From contig JAVTVJ010000838.1 in the NCBI GenBank assembly GCA_034509425.1, forward strand, positions 434,001 to 498,000: a DNA stretch of 64,000 nucleotides. Reading direction: 5' to 3'. A program made the position numbers and the translations under genes. The notes under the pieces were generated by a model. That model saw only the letters and a program-made list of their open reading frames with translations. It made no database searches and was not told the origin of the DNA. Positions within the stretch are counted from its first letter, which is position 1; every line of letters starts with the position of its first letter. Positions 48,669-63,300 of this stretch are shown here, piece after piece. The stretch is from Eopsaltria australis (Eukaryota > Chordata > Aves > Passeriformes > Petroicidae).

Positions 48669-50214
48669 TACAAATGAAGAAAGCCATGTAATACTAACGA
48701 TTGTATTATTTACATTTTCCTAATATAAAAGCTACAAGATATAATGGAAAACTTTATTCACATAATCCTCCACCCCTTCTGGTCCACTCAGTTTCTTCCC
48801 AGCCTGGCGGGAATTGCTGATGCTGAAATTGAGCAATTAGGGATCCAAAGTGGCAGTTTTGGGGTGGCCTGTGTGTGTTTGTGTCTGTCAGGGACACAGT
48901 TACCCACTGGGCTCTCCATTCCAGATGTTTATTTTTCTGGGAAAAGCAATAAAAATTCTGTCTTCACCTCTCCCTTTTGTTGACAGATAACCATTAAATT
49001 GCCTTATGTTGCCACCAAAAAGCACTGATGGCTCTGGACTATCTATTACCCTCACATTCAAAAGAAAGGAACAGACATATTCCCAGCAGAAGTGCATTTT
49101 AAAAGTACATCAGTGACCTAGTTCTTTCTCTCCTTTTAGTCAGTGTGTTTTATACACACATGCATCACAAAAACAGTCTCTTCACAGTCTTGAAAAACTT
49201 TTGGATGACAGCAAAAGCTGAATTCAAGTGTTTCTCACTTGGATACTGTGAAAGAAGTGAGAGAAGTCTCCATAAATGTGATATAGAGGCCCTCTTGAGA
49301 TATTAAACATGTGTATCCACACTTTTACTTTTTCTCTTTTAATGACTGCCTGTTACAGATTGAAATAGGAGTTCCTCCTGTTCTGATTTCTTGCAGAAGC
49401 AGTTCAAACAACGCTCCCTCATCCATGGCAAGCATTGATTCACCCTGACAGAGCTTGCACATGGCAAGGGTAAAAATTCTAAACATTTCCTCAAAGACTA
49501 GCACCATGCTTGGCAAATTGACTATTTTTCTTTTTTTTCCTTTTACTATCACCCCATGTTTAACACAGAGAGAAACTAAGAGAGGAGCAGGGAGACCTTC
49601 CTTTCTTTCTGGCTAAAATTTGTCAACAGACACCAAGTGCAATTGAGAGAGGCCAATAAAAGTTAGTTAATTCAACAGAATATTCTGTATGCAATTGTAT
49701 GTGACAACCAATGCTGAACACATCAGTTATTCCTAATTGCAGAGTAGCATGGTGTCCTTTTGGGGACTGTCAAATCTAATCGAGAGGAAATAATGAATTA
49801 CTCTCTCAAGCACCAACCATCTTGTCTCTAACCACAGCCACTGGAGATAAACAGGTGATTTTTATTTCTAAAGTTTGGCGTTCAGAGGAACCCTGAAGAA
49901 GGCTACACAGAAACAACAATGTAACATTATGTCATACATAATTTAAAATGGCCTAAACTGGGTACTTAGCTGAGCCTTGCCTTCTCTAACTCCTTATTTC
50001 ATGTTTGAATGTGTATTTTGAAACTTGATTAATTAGTTATGCAGTGTACATATGTAAAGATCAGATCAAACTTTTAACGTGTTCTTTTACTTCTTAAACT
50101 AAATTTGAATAAAATGTGTTTGTGGTAGTAGAGGATTTCAAGGCAATAAAAGAAAAGAGGGAAAATACCATCCCACTGTTTTTAACTTGAACTAATCAGC
50201 TAAATCATTAATTT

Positions 50215-50360
50215 AACAACACAACAACTGATTATAAACACACACAAAAACCCCCCAAAACTAAAGAAATCAACCAACCAATCAACCAAAAAAAAAAGAA
50301 GGCCAAATAACCCCCCTCCCCCAAACCCCAGAAAAATAACAACAAAAAGTCCCCAAACCA
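50215..50360 (+). repeat. A/C-rich low-complexity tract
   Basis: Irregular ACACACAAAAACCCCCC, CAACCAACCAATC and CCCCCCTCCCCC runs over about 145 bp, with a short A-rich break. Confidence 0.85.
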
Positions 50361-52637
50361 GAATATCTGGAATATTTAAATCTTAGAAAACCAGAACCTG
50401 AAGTAAATAAACAAACTACAAATTAAGTCAATAAAGTAGGTTGCAATTTCTCAAGGTACCAGTGGAAGAGACGACTACACAGTCAGAACAGAACATGAAA
50501 GCTGGAAGTCAAAATTTTACAAATGCCCCAAATCCGTATTAGCTTCCAGCTCTACTGCTGCTTGAACGAAAAATAATTCAGAGTACTGGAGACTGTGCTT
50601 TAAAACTGGTTAAACAAAATTGTCCAATTATACGAGGAATATTTATTCCAGTAACCATTTCCTTCTGACTGCTATTTGAATAATATTCTGAGACTTAATT
50701 ATCGGGATGAATAGCAGCATTAGCAATTCAAAGCTGGATTCTGTTATTACTCTGATGGTTGTTTCAGAGGGACCACTGCACTTAGGTACACATCTAAATA
50801 AAACAGAATAGCTGAGTCTCAGCTGAATAAATCACTCAGATGCCAAGATGGCTGTGCCAATAATGTTACTTTTCTGTATATTTAATTAATTTTGGCCATT
50901 TGATTGCTGGTTTAAGCTCTTCCAGGAATAGACTATGTTCTTTTCTTCTCTCAGTTAGAGTTAGTGAGAACTGCTTTTGCAAAAAGACTTTTCAATCTAC
51001 TTGTCAATACTATATTTCTTAATCCTAGACAGAAATTAAAGACGGGTATCAACAGTGGAGATGAAAATGCAGTTATAAATTTGTTTGCAATTCATACAGA
51101 CTTTTAGAAAATAATTAAATTAACTTAATCTCTTGCTTTTTGTGACAGGATATTTTTACCTCCCTTTAGATTAATAAACCATTTTAAAAAAAACAGCCTT
51201 CAGTAAGATGTTGAGTACTTAAAGAATATATCTACTTCAGCTTTATCATACCAGCTCAAATGCAATATCAGCACTTTGTTTTCTACTTCGTAAGGAAATA
51301 CACTAAATTACCACACCAAAAATTTCCTACATGACACCACCTTTTTTTTTTTACCATCAGCAGTGATTTAAAACACTTAGTTATTTAAAAAAAACCTATT
51401 TATATAGTGACTCATCCCCAGGGTAATTATCTGTAATTTACTCTTTGCTTGTTTCAGAGGAATGCAGAGGGAGTAAGATGGAGTTGCCTTGCTCAGCTGG
51501 GCTGGCACAAGCTGGTGACTCACTGCTGTGGGTGGTGGGTCCCCATCAGCTCGGCATCCTCCTTCTGACTCCCGAAATGTGAGACTCCTGCAGAAGAGCC
51601 AGCAATTTAACAAAATAAAAGGCCCCCAAAAAAAGTCACAGACATCCCCAAGTCATGGTCTGGTAACAGCACTACATGACCTTAATCTGTAAATTACTCC
51701 ATAGCTTTAAAGCATTTTCAACAACACATTTCTTCCCTTTTTAATGTATCATTGATAAAATTCAGTCAGATAGAATACAATGGCAGGAGAAATGTTGGAT
51801 TTTATCTTCTCTGGGAAAAGCTGATGTTGACTTGGGAAAACTTAATCTTGTCTTTCTTAGAGGTGAATAATACTGCATGACATAAGTGGTATAAAAAAAC
51901 CCAAGAAGACCTGTGCAGGTTTGGAAAGCCAATACCAGGATACATGTCATCCAACATTAGTTTAAGAGAGATAATGCAGAAAGGCAATGCTTGGATAGTA
52001 TCTGAATATCTATGCCAGGCTTCTGATTATTTCTGTTACAATGGTAGAAACTTTGACAGGTCTGGGAAAAAAAATCTGAATTTTGAAGCGTAAGTATCTC
52101 GGTTTAGGCAGATCCAGTGTAACAGCCTGCTATGCCATATTATGACACATTATACTAGCGTTGCGTTATATTAAAGCTTGTGTTAATTTTATATTAATGT
52201 GAAATACTTCTTTTAACATTCAAATAAAATGCAGAACTCATATATAAAAGAATAAACTTATATATATATGGCATTACCCCTATAGAAAATCTGTGCAAGA
52301 GATCTACAAAATTATCCAAAGGAACAGTAAGCTCCAAGAGCAAGTAATGTTTTTTCTGAATGCAACATCAAAAATAAATTACATTCTGCTCAGCATCAAC
52401 TCTCAGGGGTCTCAGAGGACCTGCATGCAAGGAAGACTGACTGACTTCCCAAAATCTCAGCTGTAGTCATTAAGAATGTGATTTTAATGCCACAGATGTT
52501 TCACTGAAAACGTGCTTAAGAAGCCTGCCTCTTCCCTCTCTCCCCATCTGACAGAATTCAGAATCCACAGGCCCTTGGAGCAGCATTTGCCTCGGACCTG
52601 CTTCAGCTGGACAAGTTGTTTGTGCACTCATTCATGA

Positions 52638-52872
52638 GAAAAAAAAAAACCAACCAAAAAAAAAAAAAAATCCCAAAATCAAAACCAAACAACAAACAAG
52701 AAACAGACAAAAAGAACCCCAAAAAACAAAAAACCGAAAAAATCCCCATACAAACCAAACAAAAAACCTACCAAAAAACCCAAGAAACAACACCAAACCA
52801 AAAAATGCAACAAACATCCCAAAGAAACAGACAAAAAAGGCCCAACAGAACAAACAGAAATGAACAAAAACA
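52638..52872 (+). repeat. A/C-rich low-complexity tract
   Basis: This is the longest A/C tract here, about 235 bp, with poly(A) at its left end and AAACCAAAC, CAAAAAACC and similar units to the right. Scattered G residues increase rightward. Confidence 0.9.
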
Positions 52873-53360
52873 AAGCCAGAAGGAACACACCAGGCCCCTC
52901 ACCAGTGTGTGGTAGAGATAACTCACCATGAACTGATGAAACTCTGCTAGCATGACAGATGTTCGATGGAAAACAAATATATTAATTAAGAAATTCTAAA
53001 AATGGCCCTTGGCACTTAGTAGAGAAGATTTATCACTTTTCACAGGTTAATATCGATTTAAGCACTTAAAACCTTTGAAAAATTTACTCTTTCTTCATTG
53101 TTTTATTCAGGAAAAGAAAAAATACTAATAAAAGTGGGTATCTGAGCAAAATGCCAGGTATTATTAAAATCTCAAATACTAGTGTCTTAAAATGACAGTA
53201 TTAGAAATGCCAATAAAAGCATCTAATTCATTCTTACTGGTCTTCCTTTTTTACCAATCACCAGAGCCATCAGTGCTGAATGAGAGTATGTATAAATATC
53301 AAATAAAAATATTTATTTAGCTGAAATACTACATTTTGTAGAAGATAAGATTAGATAATG

Positions 53361-53378
53361 ATTTTTTTTTTTTTTTTG
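53361..53378 (+). repeat. Poly(T) run
   Basis: A run of about 17 T residues follows AATGATT. No associated element is recognised. Confidence 0.85.
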
Positions 53379-56300
53379 GTAAGTGCCTTCACATTTACAC
53401 CTCTCTAGAACCAAGGCAGGAGTGCCCTGGTAAATTTGGCAGGATGATCTTTCCTATGGGAAACAGTGTGAAGAAATTCAGTTTTAAAGCAGTTCTCGAG
53501 TTCTTAGTCAGCTCCAGCTCTTGCCAAGGATTTGAGTGCTGCCAAAGGCACAACACTACTGAAAGCTGTAATTCTGAAACCAGGAGTAGTCTGTCGTGGC
53601 TTGAAGTACCACACAGTTTTATACACACACGATGCCATGTGCAGTTTTGAGAAGACATGAATGTTCCAAAAGAGCAGAAAATTTAATGAGAAGATGCCCG
53701 GACACTTTGGTGGCCAAGAAAGAAGTACACTCAAAAAGGTAAAAGTGGATAAGGCTGCAAATCAGTGTACAGCACTCTTTGCTTCTTTAAGTGTCAAACA
53801 GCACTCTCCAGCAACCAAAGGAAAGATCTTAAAATAAAATGCTAAAAGAAGGCTGTAAAATACAGTTACAGGAGTAGATACCTGCTAGCATCTGTTACTG
53901 TGGATGCAAGAAACCAACCTGGGAAATCCCCAGTCACACAGATAGAAAGCTTTGCCTTTCAAGCCAAACAATTACATCTTTTCATACTTCAGTCACTTGC
54001 CTGGAGCTGTTTCATCTTGGTTGTTTTGTGTGTTTTAAGGGAAATTTTACTACCTCTTCTTATGTGAACACGGAATTTCAAAATAACATCACATACCACA
54101 CTGCAAAGTAATAATGTTGATAAAACTTTTTATTTTATGGCTATTCTCCCACCTGGGGGGAAAAAAATTACAATAAAAGCTCACTTAGATGTTCACAGAC
54201 TGTTTGCTGTCTCTGGACTGGTACAGGAGGCTGGATTAGGTCTCTCCATGTGGTATTTAATCTGTTAACAACTTGACAATATTCAATATACAACATCCAA
54301 CAGCATAAAAAGGGATTCAAAAGGCAATAAAAAAATGCCCCAAACAGATGAGAAAATAGCAGTTAAGATAAACACGAACTCTACTCTGTCCTGTAATATC
54401 AGACCTTAATGCATGACCTTTCTGAGACAGTATTTGCCATTTTTAGCCCCAAAATAACTCCAACCAGCTGGCCTGCTGCCAGGTAATTACACCCAGACTG
54501 GCCTTGTGGAAACACATACTGGGAAGTTCATAATGCACACAGGAAACCCAAGGGAATTCCACATCATAAAATTTCAGGATAAATACGAATCCTGCAATTT
54601 TCACTGCTTCCCCAAATACTTTGTGAGTTTTGGCAAAATGTCTGATGTGCCAGTTGCAAAGATTGTGCTGCCATCCTTTCTGGTGAATAAACCAGAAGGC
54701 AGACAGCAACTTTATCATAAAACCATTAAGACTGGGCAACACCTCTTAAAACACTGAGCCACCAATATTAAAAGTCTTTAGTTTGAAGGCAGACAAAAAG
54801 GACTCAACAGCCACAGCTTCATAGAAAATACACCATAATAAATAAAACAGCGTAGGATCAAGGGCTTACAGTTCTTAGTGCAAATGACTGGCCCTACAAA
54901 AGAATTAACTGCTTTTTAAATTTTATTTATTCAAATATAAGTTTATATTACTCTGCTCAGCATGACTGGGCTGCTTCAATAATAATTTCCACACAACACG
55001 GTCTCCATCACAGGGAACCTGAACTGTAAATTGCATTAAGGTGACAAGAGGAGAATTCAAAGGAGCAGATGGCAGATAAAATGAGAGATGTGGTGTTGGA
55101 GGGGTCCCATGCAGGGAGACACGGTCGCTTTGGTTCAATGTGTGTTTTTTAATCATTTTTCAGTAAATTCAGGGACCAAAAAAAATGCCCCACCATGAAG
55201 CTACACAGCATGAACACAGGTGTGAGAGAAGAATCAAGTCCTGGTGCAGGAAAGGCAAAGAAGGCATTTTTAAATTAATAAAACATTATTTTCATTACTC
55301 AGGTGAAGTTTGGAGACTGGAGCCTACTGCTTAAGGAATAACAGACACACAAGTATTCTCTTCTAACTTTTCTGACAGGGCAGAAACAAAAGAAGATCCT
55401 ATGAAATTTGCAGCTAATATTTGGTTTATATTTAACTTCAGTAAAACCAGAATAAATTCTAATATACCTATCTGAATCCATTATTGCTCACCATTGAAAA
55501 ATGTATGTTGAAAAATAAATGTGATGTAGACTGTGGCAAAACAGTGTCAGTAATGCCCAGTTTCTATAAAATACTGCCCTTTTCTAGATCTCAAACATTT
55601 ATTACCAAAGATCTGGGATTAAAAACAGTGATCATAAACCATACATCACTTTCTCAGAGGGTATCTGGAGAGGTCATGTTGAACCCAGACTTCTTCAAAA
55701 ATGACACATTGTTCTACCCTAATATATGATTGGCAAGGAAGCTTACTTTAAACCTTGGCCAATTTGAACAAATTTCTGTGTCCTAAGCAGGTTTTACTGA
55801 GCACAAAACCTGTTTTGCTGATATCTGTACTTCAACAAACAGGAATGCCAAACAAGAAACATGCTCAAGTGTAAAAAAAAGGTGATTTTTCTCTCTTGTA
55901 TCACATGAACATGGCTTTGGAAGGTGCAAACGAGGCAAAAGGACTGTGATAGGAGATAGAAAAAATACACCTGCTGTGAGGTTTTTTTATTCTTCTCAGA
56001 AATGCTGCATTTTTCCTCTTAGTTTTTAATCTTTATAATTCTCAATTATTCAGAAAATAACTAAAAATTGAGGCCTTTTCTCATGAACAAGTGAATATCA
56101 TTTACACTGATTTTTCTCTTGGTGAATAAAGCTGTTGACTGGAAGCCAACAGTTTATCAGCCTCTCTGACTTCACCCCTGAAAGAAACATTTTCACAGCA
56201 GCCATCAGTGAGCACTCTGCTGCTCCTCCATGCCCTTCACTTTTCATTACTGTAGGAGTCAGGCCTATTGATTTTGAGTTTTTATCTTTTTTTGTTTTTA

Positions 56301-56849
56301 AAGACGTTTTTATTTCATCCTGAGCGTATGGATTTTTCCAAGTCTCACCTACTTTCCCGTATGTTTCTCAGAGCAGATTTATTCGTTTCCAGTGCAGGGT
56401 TTTGGGTTTTCAAGGGGTGCTTAGCACCCTTTCTTATGGCTGAAATTCAAAATTGTTCCCAACCAGCACCTCCCACTCTGAGAGAAACGAGCTACCAAGC
56501 TCTGGAGCACTGTGCTAAAATTCTGTCCTTCATTTTGGATCTTCCCCTCTTCTGCTCTGCAAACAGATGGCGAAACCTCTCCTTGCACTACCCCCTTCCA
56601 GCTCATGTTGGATGAAGTCTAGAAAACTTCCACACACTCCTGTCTCACTGCACGCCATCACAAAAACAAGGATTACTATTATAATCTGTTCTCCTTGGCA
56701 CTGGAGGTGCTGGAAATGCTCGGGTCATTTCAGGTCAGAATAATGAAAATCGATATTTTTGTCCTTGGTCCTGGGCTCAGTAATGCCTTGTGTTTGTCAA
56801 AAAGAGGTGTAAAGAGGTGGGATGTGCACCGAGAGAGCTGGGTTGGAGG

Positions 56850-57116
56850 GACAGGACAGGTTTCAAACGGACAGAGGGCAGGGCTGGATGGAATATTGGG
56901 AAGGAATTGTTCCCTGGGAGGGTGGGGAGGCCCTGGCACAGGGTGCCCAGAGAAGCTGTGGCTGCCCCTGGATCCCTGGCAGTGTCCAAGGTCAGGCTGG
57001 ACATTGGGGCTTGGAGCAGCCTGGGACAGTGGAAGGTGTCCCTGCCCATGGCAGGGGTGGCACTGGATGGGCTTTAAGATCCTTTCAAACCCAAAGCATT
57101 CTGGGATTCTATGGTT
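56850..57116 (+). repeat. CR1 LINE 3'-end fragment
   Basis: The segment has the plus-orientation CR1 3' untranslated order: GGAATTGTTCCCTGGGAGGG, GGTGCCCAGAGAAGCTGTGG, CTTGGAGCAGCCTGGGACAG and CCCATGGCAGGGGTGG, closing with ATTCTGGGATTCTATGG. It is opposite in orientation to EDIL3. Confidence 0.92.
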
Positions 57117-58942
57117 GTTGAAATATGCTACATTAAGGGACTAATTTCCTTTCTGCTACCATGGTCTTTATTTCTAGCATTCAGGATAAATACCTCAAGA
57201 GTAAGAAAACAACCAGCAGATGCATGGTCAGGAAAGCCTTGGCTGGAACCTGAATGATTTTCACCATGGTTAAGTACACTAACAAAAAAGAAATTACTAG
57301 CTTGTCTTCTGAATCGGCTGCTTTCTTCAGGCAAAACCCTAGATAATTATATTTTGCTGCTTGTTTTCCTGGTTTTTTTTGTTTTTTCTTCCCCCCCTCT
57401 GTTTTTTAAAAGTATATATTAAGTAGAAGTGCAAAACTTTTTATTTGGGTCAACCAAAAAAATTTCCGTTCTTGCAGTAAACCACCTCATCTTAACTTCA
57501 GGCCTTTCCAGAGAAAAAAAGAAAATCTCACCCATTTTAGAGCACTTGGAATATGCTTTCAAAAAATTCTAAATTAGGCATCGATAAACACTGTCTCAAA
57601 AATTAAAATTAAAGTAATACATTTTCATAAATATTTTCCCGATTTTTTTTAGGTTACACTTCTTTCTGTTAGTTTTTAGGTCAAAAATATGTGTTTGTTT
57701 TTAAAGTTAAAAATTCCTTCTGAATTTAACACGCACTCATGAATAATTTGCATGGCCCCCATGGCATTTTCCAGTTAATATTCATGTAAGGAAAAGTTCA
57801 GGTTCAGAGACGGGTGATCCAAATGCTAACAGATGCAGTTTTATTGCATTGTCAATTGCTCAACTTTATACAGCATTATTAATGTTAACACGAAATACTG
57901 ACTTAACTAAGCCAGTGCAGTTGCTGAAGTCTAACAAGGACTTAAAGACAAAGACAAAATGCAAAAGACAAAAACTAATCCCAAACACTAATTTTTCCCC
58001 CTCCAAAACATTTTTCACCAGGAATTTTATGATAACTTCACCAAAGAGAAAATAATCCTCTTAATGTAATCGACTGGAAAATTAAAATTTACCTTAAACC
58101 ATCTATTTTAAAGTCTATGTTAATTACTGTATATAGCATTCTGTAAGCTCTTTCTACATCAAAGATTGTTGTGACTACGTAGAAGGTACATTGAAGAAAC
58201 CAGACATAAAAAATATCAGTCATGAAATATTCATCTGGTGAGCAAATTGTTCCACTTCATAAATATTCCATGTTTTAACCTAGTGAATTTTATCCATGAC
58301 TCTGCATTAAAAGGACAGAATGACATGCTATAGATTTAAAAAACACACACAAAAACATATATACAAACATACATGTCCTGCTTTATGTAACCTGACAGAA
58401 CAAAGTGTCTGCTAAAACTAAACAGCCAACATTTGGCTGGATTTTCTTCACTTTTCTATCTTCTTCCAGATTCTCTGTAACACACAAAGCTCTCCATTTT
58501 ATAAGTGTAAAAGTGACTGACTGAATTTATTGTCTCTTGCTGACCTGGAATAAATCAATGAAATACACATTTATATTACCTTCCACTAGCTGTGCTTCTT
58601 TTACTGTACTACCTTGCAGCTTGAGAATTATTCCAATGGCCCTTCACACCACGTTATAATGTAGATATCCACTGAAATCACCAGAGTTTAGTCTAGCCAG
58701 GACAAAATTCCAGCTTACAACTCCAGGATAATTAATTCCTCTGTAATTAGGTCAATCTCTCCCAGTAGAAAGTGATCATGTAAATTTTCCTACCATTTTG
58801 CCATCAGTAAGGGAAAGGCTTAGTGAGATTCTTTCTAGCTGTTTCCCAAAACATTTTTCAATCTTCATTCCACATGCAGCCCCACAAGACTGTAGTTGTT
58901 GGCTTCTCTACATAAAGGTGGTCAACCAAGTCCCGAGAGAAG

Positions 58943-59283
58943 GGGTTTTTTTACCCCTTTTTTGTTTTTTTGTTGGTTCATCTCATTGTTTTTTTGCTTT
59001 GGTTTGGGTTTTTTTGTTTGGGTGTTTTGTTTTGGTTGTGTTTTTTGTTGGTGGTGTTTTTTTGCTGTGTTGTGGTGGTTTTTTTGGTTTTTTTGGGCTT
59101 GGTTTTCTTTGTATGGTTGGTTGTTTTTGGTTTTTTTGTTTGATTTTTTTGGTGGGTTTGTTTGTTTTTTTTTTTTGGTTGGGGTTTTTTGTTTGTTTTG
59201 GGTTTGGGCTTTGGGGGTTTTTTGGGTTTGGTTTGCTGTTTTTTTTGGGGGGGGTTGGTTAGGTTTTTGATTTTTGGGGTCTT
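58943..59283 (+). repeat. G/T-rich low-complexity tract, about 340 bp
   Basis: The stretch is almost free of A and has few C. It has irregular GGTTTGGGTTTTTTTG-type units and ends in TTTTTTTTGGGGGGGG. Long open frames across it translate only to Phe, Gly, Val, Leu and Trp, and are composition artefacts. Confidence 0.93.
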
Positions 59284-59942
59284 TTTTGTACTTCCAGAAG
59301 CTCTGTTCTCCTAGGAGACAGGACAGCTCAGTTTAATGAACTTTCCTTTTCTTGTTCAGTCTTACACCTGATTCACCAAGCAACATAAACAGTGACAGCA
59401 AACTGAGTGATTTGGTAAAAACTAAGAAATAGCAGATGCTCTTTGTTTTCAAAGAACACTAAAGAGGAAAAACATTAATGACACATCCATGTTATCCATA
59501 AAAAGTGAATCAGCAAACTTAAGGAAGTGTTTTCTGTCCATATTCCTTCCTCTTCAGCTTCCAAAATCCTCTAGCCTTTCTTAGGCACCTTGAAGCCTTT
59601 AAAGGGTAATTCTGATCAATTTTCTTCCTCTGCACTGAATAGTGGGGGATGCTGTTTTTTTCTTAAAACAATCAGAATTACTATTCAAAAAAATTCTTCT
59701 GATCAAAATCATGAAATTCAGTGAGAACTTCTGCAATAAAACTATACTTACAAGTTGCCACAACCTTATACTTTGTTTTCATAGTTGTTTTTCCCTTTAT
59801 CTTTCCTGTAAGAACATCATCACCACAATGCCAGTTGTACTTGAAGTTATGATAACCAAGGATTCACCTGGACCCACAGCAAGTCCGTGTTTAAGGATAC
59901 TGTCCTAAAATGTGTTCAAAATGCTCAACAAGAAATTATATG

Positions 59943-59999
59943 AAGATATATAATTCAAATGAAGAAACTACATTAAGATATATAATTCAAATGAAGAAA
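59943..59999 (+). repeat. 32-bp tandem duplication
   Basis: A 25-bp string beginning AAGATATATAATTCAA is present at 59943-59967 and again, identical, at 59975-59999. The repeat period is 32 bp, with a 7-bp spacer. Confidence 0.93.
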
Positions 60000-60165
60000 T
60001 TATAATTTCTCATCCTGTTTTATACTGAATAACAGCCATTGCTAATATTTGGGTTTGAATGATACCTGCAATATCCAGTTGTCTATACAGCAGTGATTCT
60101 GCTGAGTGTCTGCAGGGCCATATTAACATCTTTTCCTGCTTAATGGATTTTCCATCACCAATTTA

Positions 60166-60203
60166 TATTGTAAATATAGTCTTTTATATTGTAAATATTT
60201 CCC
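60166..60203 (+). repeat. Short tandem duplication
   Basis: TTTATATTGTAAATAT occurs twice with a period of about 21 bp. This is a small replication-slippage duplication. Confidence 0.85.
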
Positions 60204-60231
60204 ATTTACCCGCTGATCAAATAACTACAGA

Positions 60232-60385
60232 AGCATAGAATCATTTAGGTTGGAAGAGACTTCCAAGATGATCAAGACCAATCTGTGACCTAATCCCACC
60301 TTGTCACTTCCCTGGTCCTTCTGGCCACACAGTTTTTAATAAAAATCCTGTTGCTGTTTATATACCACCCGTTTTCCACCATCTC
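60232..60385 (-). repeat. CR1 LINE 3'-end fragment
   Basis: The plus strand begins AGCATAGAATCATTTAGGTT, then GGAAGAGACTTCCAAGATGA and TCAAGACCAATCTGTGACCT. This is the reverse complement of a CR1 3' end of the TTTAGGTTGGAA variety. The right border is uncertain. Confidence 0.8.
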
Positions 60386-63300
60386 ACGCACACTTTCTCA
60401 ATAATAAAAACAAATTTTACAGTCAATGAGATTCCTGAATATTGAGATATAAAACATCTTAGAAAAAAAGGTAAACACATAAAATAAGTTTAGTATTGCC
60501 TATAATGATTTTAAAACTGATTTGGGTTAAATATTCTGGTTCTCGTGTCTACATTTCAGCAAAGGCTTAAAAATATCAAAGAAAGAGAAAATTAACAGAA
60601 ATGTTACCAGAACAAGATTCACCAGAAATAATCAGAAGTAAGGATTAGAGAGCCCTGTTACTTGGTTGATGAAAACATAAATAAACACCTGAGCACTAAT
60701 TATATATAGAAAATAAATCCAGTGCCAAAAAGCTGTTTTTGTTTGTTTAGTTGTTGATGTCCACCTCAATACATGAAGTGACATTTCTAGACAAAGTTGT
60801 AACTGCAGATTGTGCCACAGTGGCAGTCAAGTAAAGGAACAGGGGAGAAAAAAATTCCCTGAAATACGCATTACCTAAACAATGCTATTTTCCAACTACT
60901 TTTAGAGCAGAGACTGCCAACTAGATCACCTGGGCTTCTCTCACCTTATCAAAATCCCTTCTCTAAATACCCTCTTCTTCCTAGATTTATCCTCTTTGTA
61001 AGGTTCCCAGGGAAAGCAAAGCTTGAGGGTGGCTCTTGGGACTCCAGGCAGAAATATTTGGGTGTGATGGTACACTGTGATTTACAGACCATGTCCTAAT
61101 GATCACCAATTCTGCTCCTAATGCTGATGAATCCCCACACGAAGTCACAAATCTAACTGTATTCAAGTTACAAGTTTGTGAATAATGGGCCCTGGTCACC
61201 TGTTAAAAGTGTTGAAGTGCATGTAGAGTATTTTTTACATTTTTTATTTGTTCAAGTCTCCGTGAATACATGGAGCCTGTGTCCTCAGCTCCTCTGCCAA
61301 AGGGTTTGGTAACCCTTCTTCAGTCTGAGAGGATACCTTCTCCACTCCCAGCAAGTGGAAATCTGTGGTCCTGCAGGTGATATACTCCTACAGATCCCAC
61401 TAAACTGCAATAAAACTTCAGTTTCCCTGAAGTTTCCCTTGAACTGTGCAGTCACTTCCCTCTCTCTCTCCTGTGATGCTGCTCAGCTGCTTTGCTAGAC
61501 TGTTTAGATTCCTTTTAATCAGGCTCCCTTCATCACTTTGTTCTCACCAGGCAGGCCATCACTGCTATGTCTCACTGCATCGCACTCTGGTTTTCTATTA
61601 ATCACATCCTCTTTGCTGCCCCAGATCTCACCAGACAGGGTGCTGCCACTGTGATTCAGGTACCACACACTGGCTAATGATGTGGAAAAAAAAAATAAAA
61701 ATTCTATGTCTGTGATGCTAAATTGTCTCCTTCCTATCCAAATATGGTTGTGAAGGCTGTAAAAATGTAAATAAACTAGATTTGTAGTGTCACCCACAAG
61801 TCCTGTCTCCTCCTACTCAACACGTAGAGTTCTCAGGCTCCAAGCAGAACTGTCACACCAAGCCAAGTGCCTACAGCACTTAAAATGTAGTTTTTAGGGC
61901 TGCCAAGTCAAAGCAGAGCACTGCAGCTACTAAGGACCATTTTTGGATGAATACAGTTCATGAGAAAGGCAGATGCAACACTGCTTGTTACAGAGTATGA
62001 AATTAAATTCAGAGGCAAATTAAATTATATTTAAAAAGTAATTTAATTTGATGTTGATTAACCAGATTATTGTAGTTTTAGTATTTTTTTTTGTTGTATA
62101 TTTCTCCTAAAGTTCTGCCAGCAGTTTGACTTCAGCAAGGCCCGACAAAAACTCTGCAATTTAATTCTTTCAGTGTTTAACTGTAAGATTCATGAAACAA
62201 ATGCTTAACACATCCCAATTGTAATCTGTATCAAGATTCATAGCCTGCTAGTTTAATATTTACATTCCTTATTTTAGTAAACTTTTTATTTCATGGTCTT
62301 TGGGCATTCATTTATTCAGCTGCAATGCTTGAAACTTAATTAATCTATTTCATTTTTGAGTTACTGATTCTTTGAAACTGTTTGGGTCCCTTTTTCCACC
62401 CTGAGAGGGCAACAGATGAATGCACTGATGTTTCAGAAGCATCCACAACCTTGCATTCATATTGATATATTTATTTAGTTTGTTTATGCTACAATGGTCA
62501 GGATCTGCTGCTTTAATATAAGTAAAACGGATCCCAAAGTCACCACCAGTGAGGACAAATTAATCCACTGCTCACTTTTGTTGCTGACGTAGGCTAATGT
62601 ATTGTTCAGCTATGAGCTAATGACTACTGCAGATGTTTCTTATTTCATGCCAGGAAAAGCAGAAGCTGAAATTAAATATTTTCTTTTTTATGACTGTCAT
62701 CATTCCCCTTATAAATTACAGCCCATTCAGTCATATTTTTGAATAAATCAAATGACACTGACAATGCAGTTTTTCTATCTGCAAAAATTAATCTTAAAGG
62801 ACCAAATTCTGGCCTCATTAAACTGTTCATAATGAATAATAAAACTGATGATTAAAAAGTTGACCTGCCTAAGAAGGAGAGCACAGTAATAGGAATTTTT
62901 AATCAAGACATGCTTTTCTCTCTCAATTGCAGCAAGATTACATTTGTACTTGAATATATTGGCATACATCTGTCTTTGTGTTATTTGACACCTCTACTGC
63001 CCTCATCTTACTTACACATAGAGAAAACCAAGACAACTTCAAAAAATACTTTTTGTTTCATTTAATGTCAATTCAAATTGAGTTTGACAGAACTGATTAC
63101 TTTATGTGAACTGGATGCTTTATATTTCTAGATAATGGTAATATAATACACTGAGATTTAGCTCTTAAAAATATTTTTCTTACTGGGTTCTCAGGGCTTT
63201 AAGTCTTAAGTGCTTAAGTCTTGATCCACAAGGCTCTGTTCCAAGCCTTGATCTCCCCACTGCCTGTGCAAATGCAGATCCTGTGCCAACACAGGACTGC

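Noticed and set aside
52616..52915. Plus-strand 99-codon frame rich in Lys, Gln, Asn, Pro and Thr, with minus-strand Phe/Leu/Val counterparts.
   Set aside because: It is a translation of the A/C-rich tract, not a protein-like sequence.
58798..59270. Plus-strand open frames of 124 and 154 codons.
   Set aside because: Most of each frame is the G/T low-complexity tract translated to Phe, Gly, Val, Leu and Trp. There is no protein signature.
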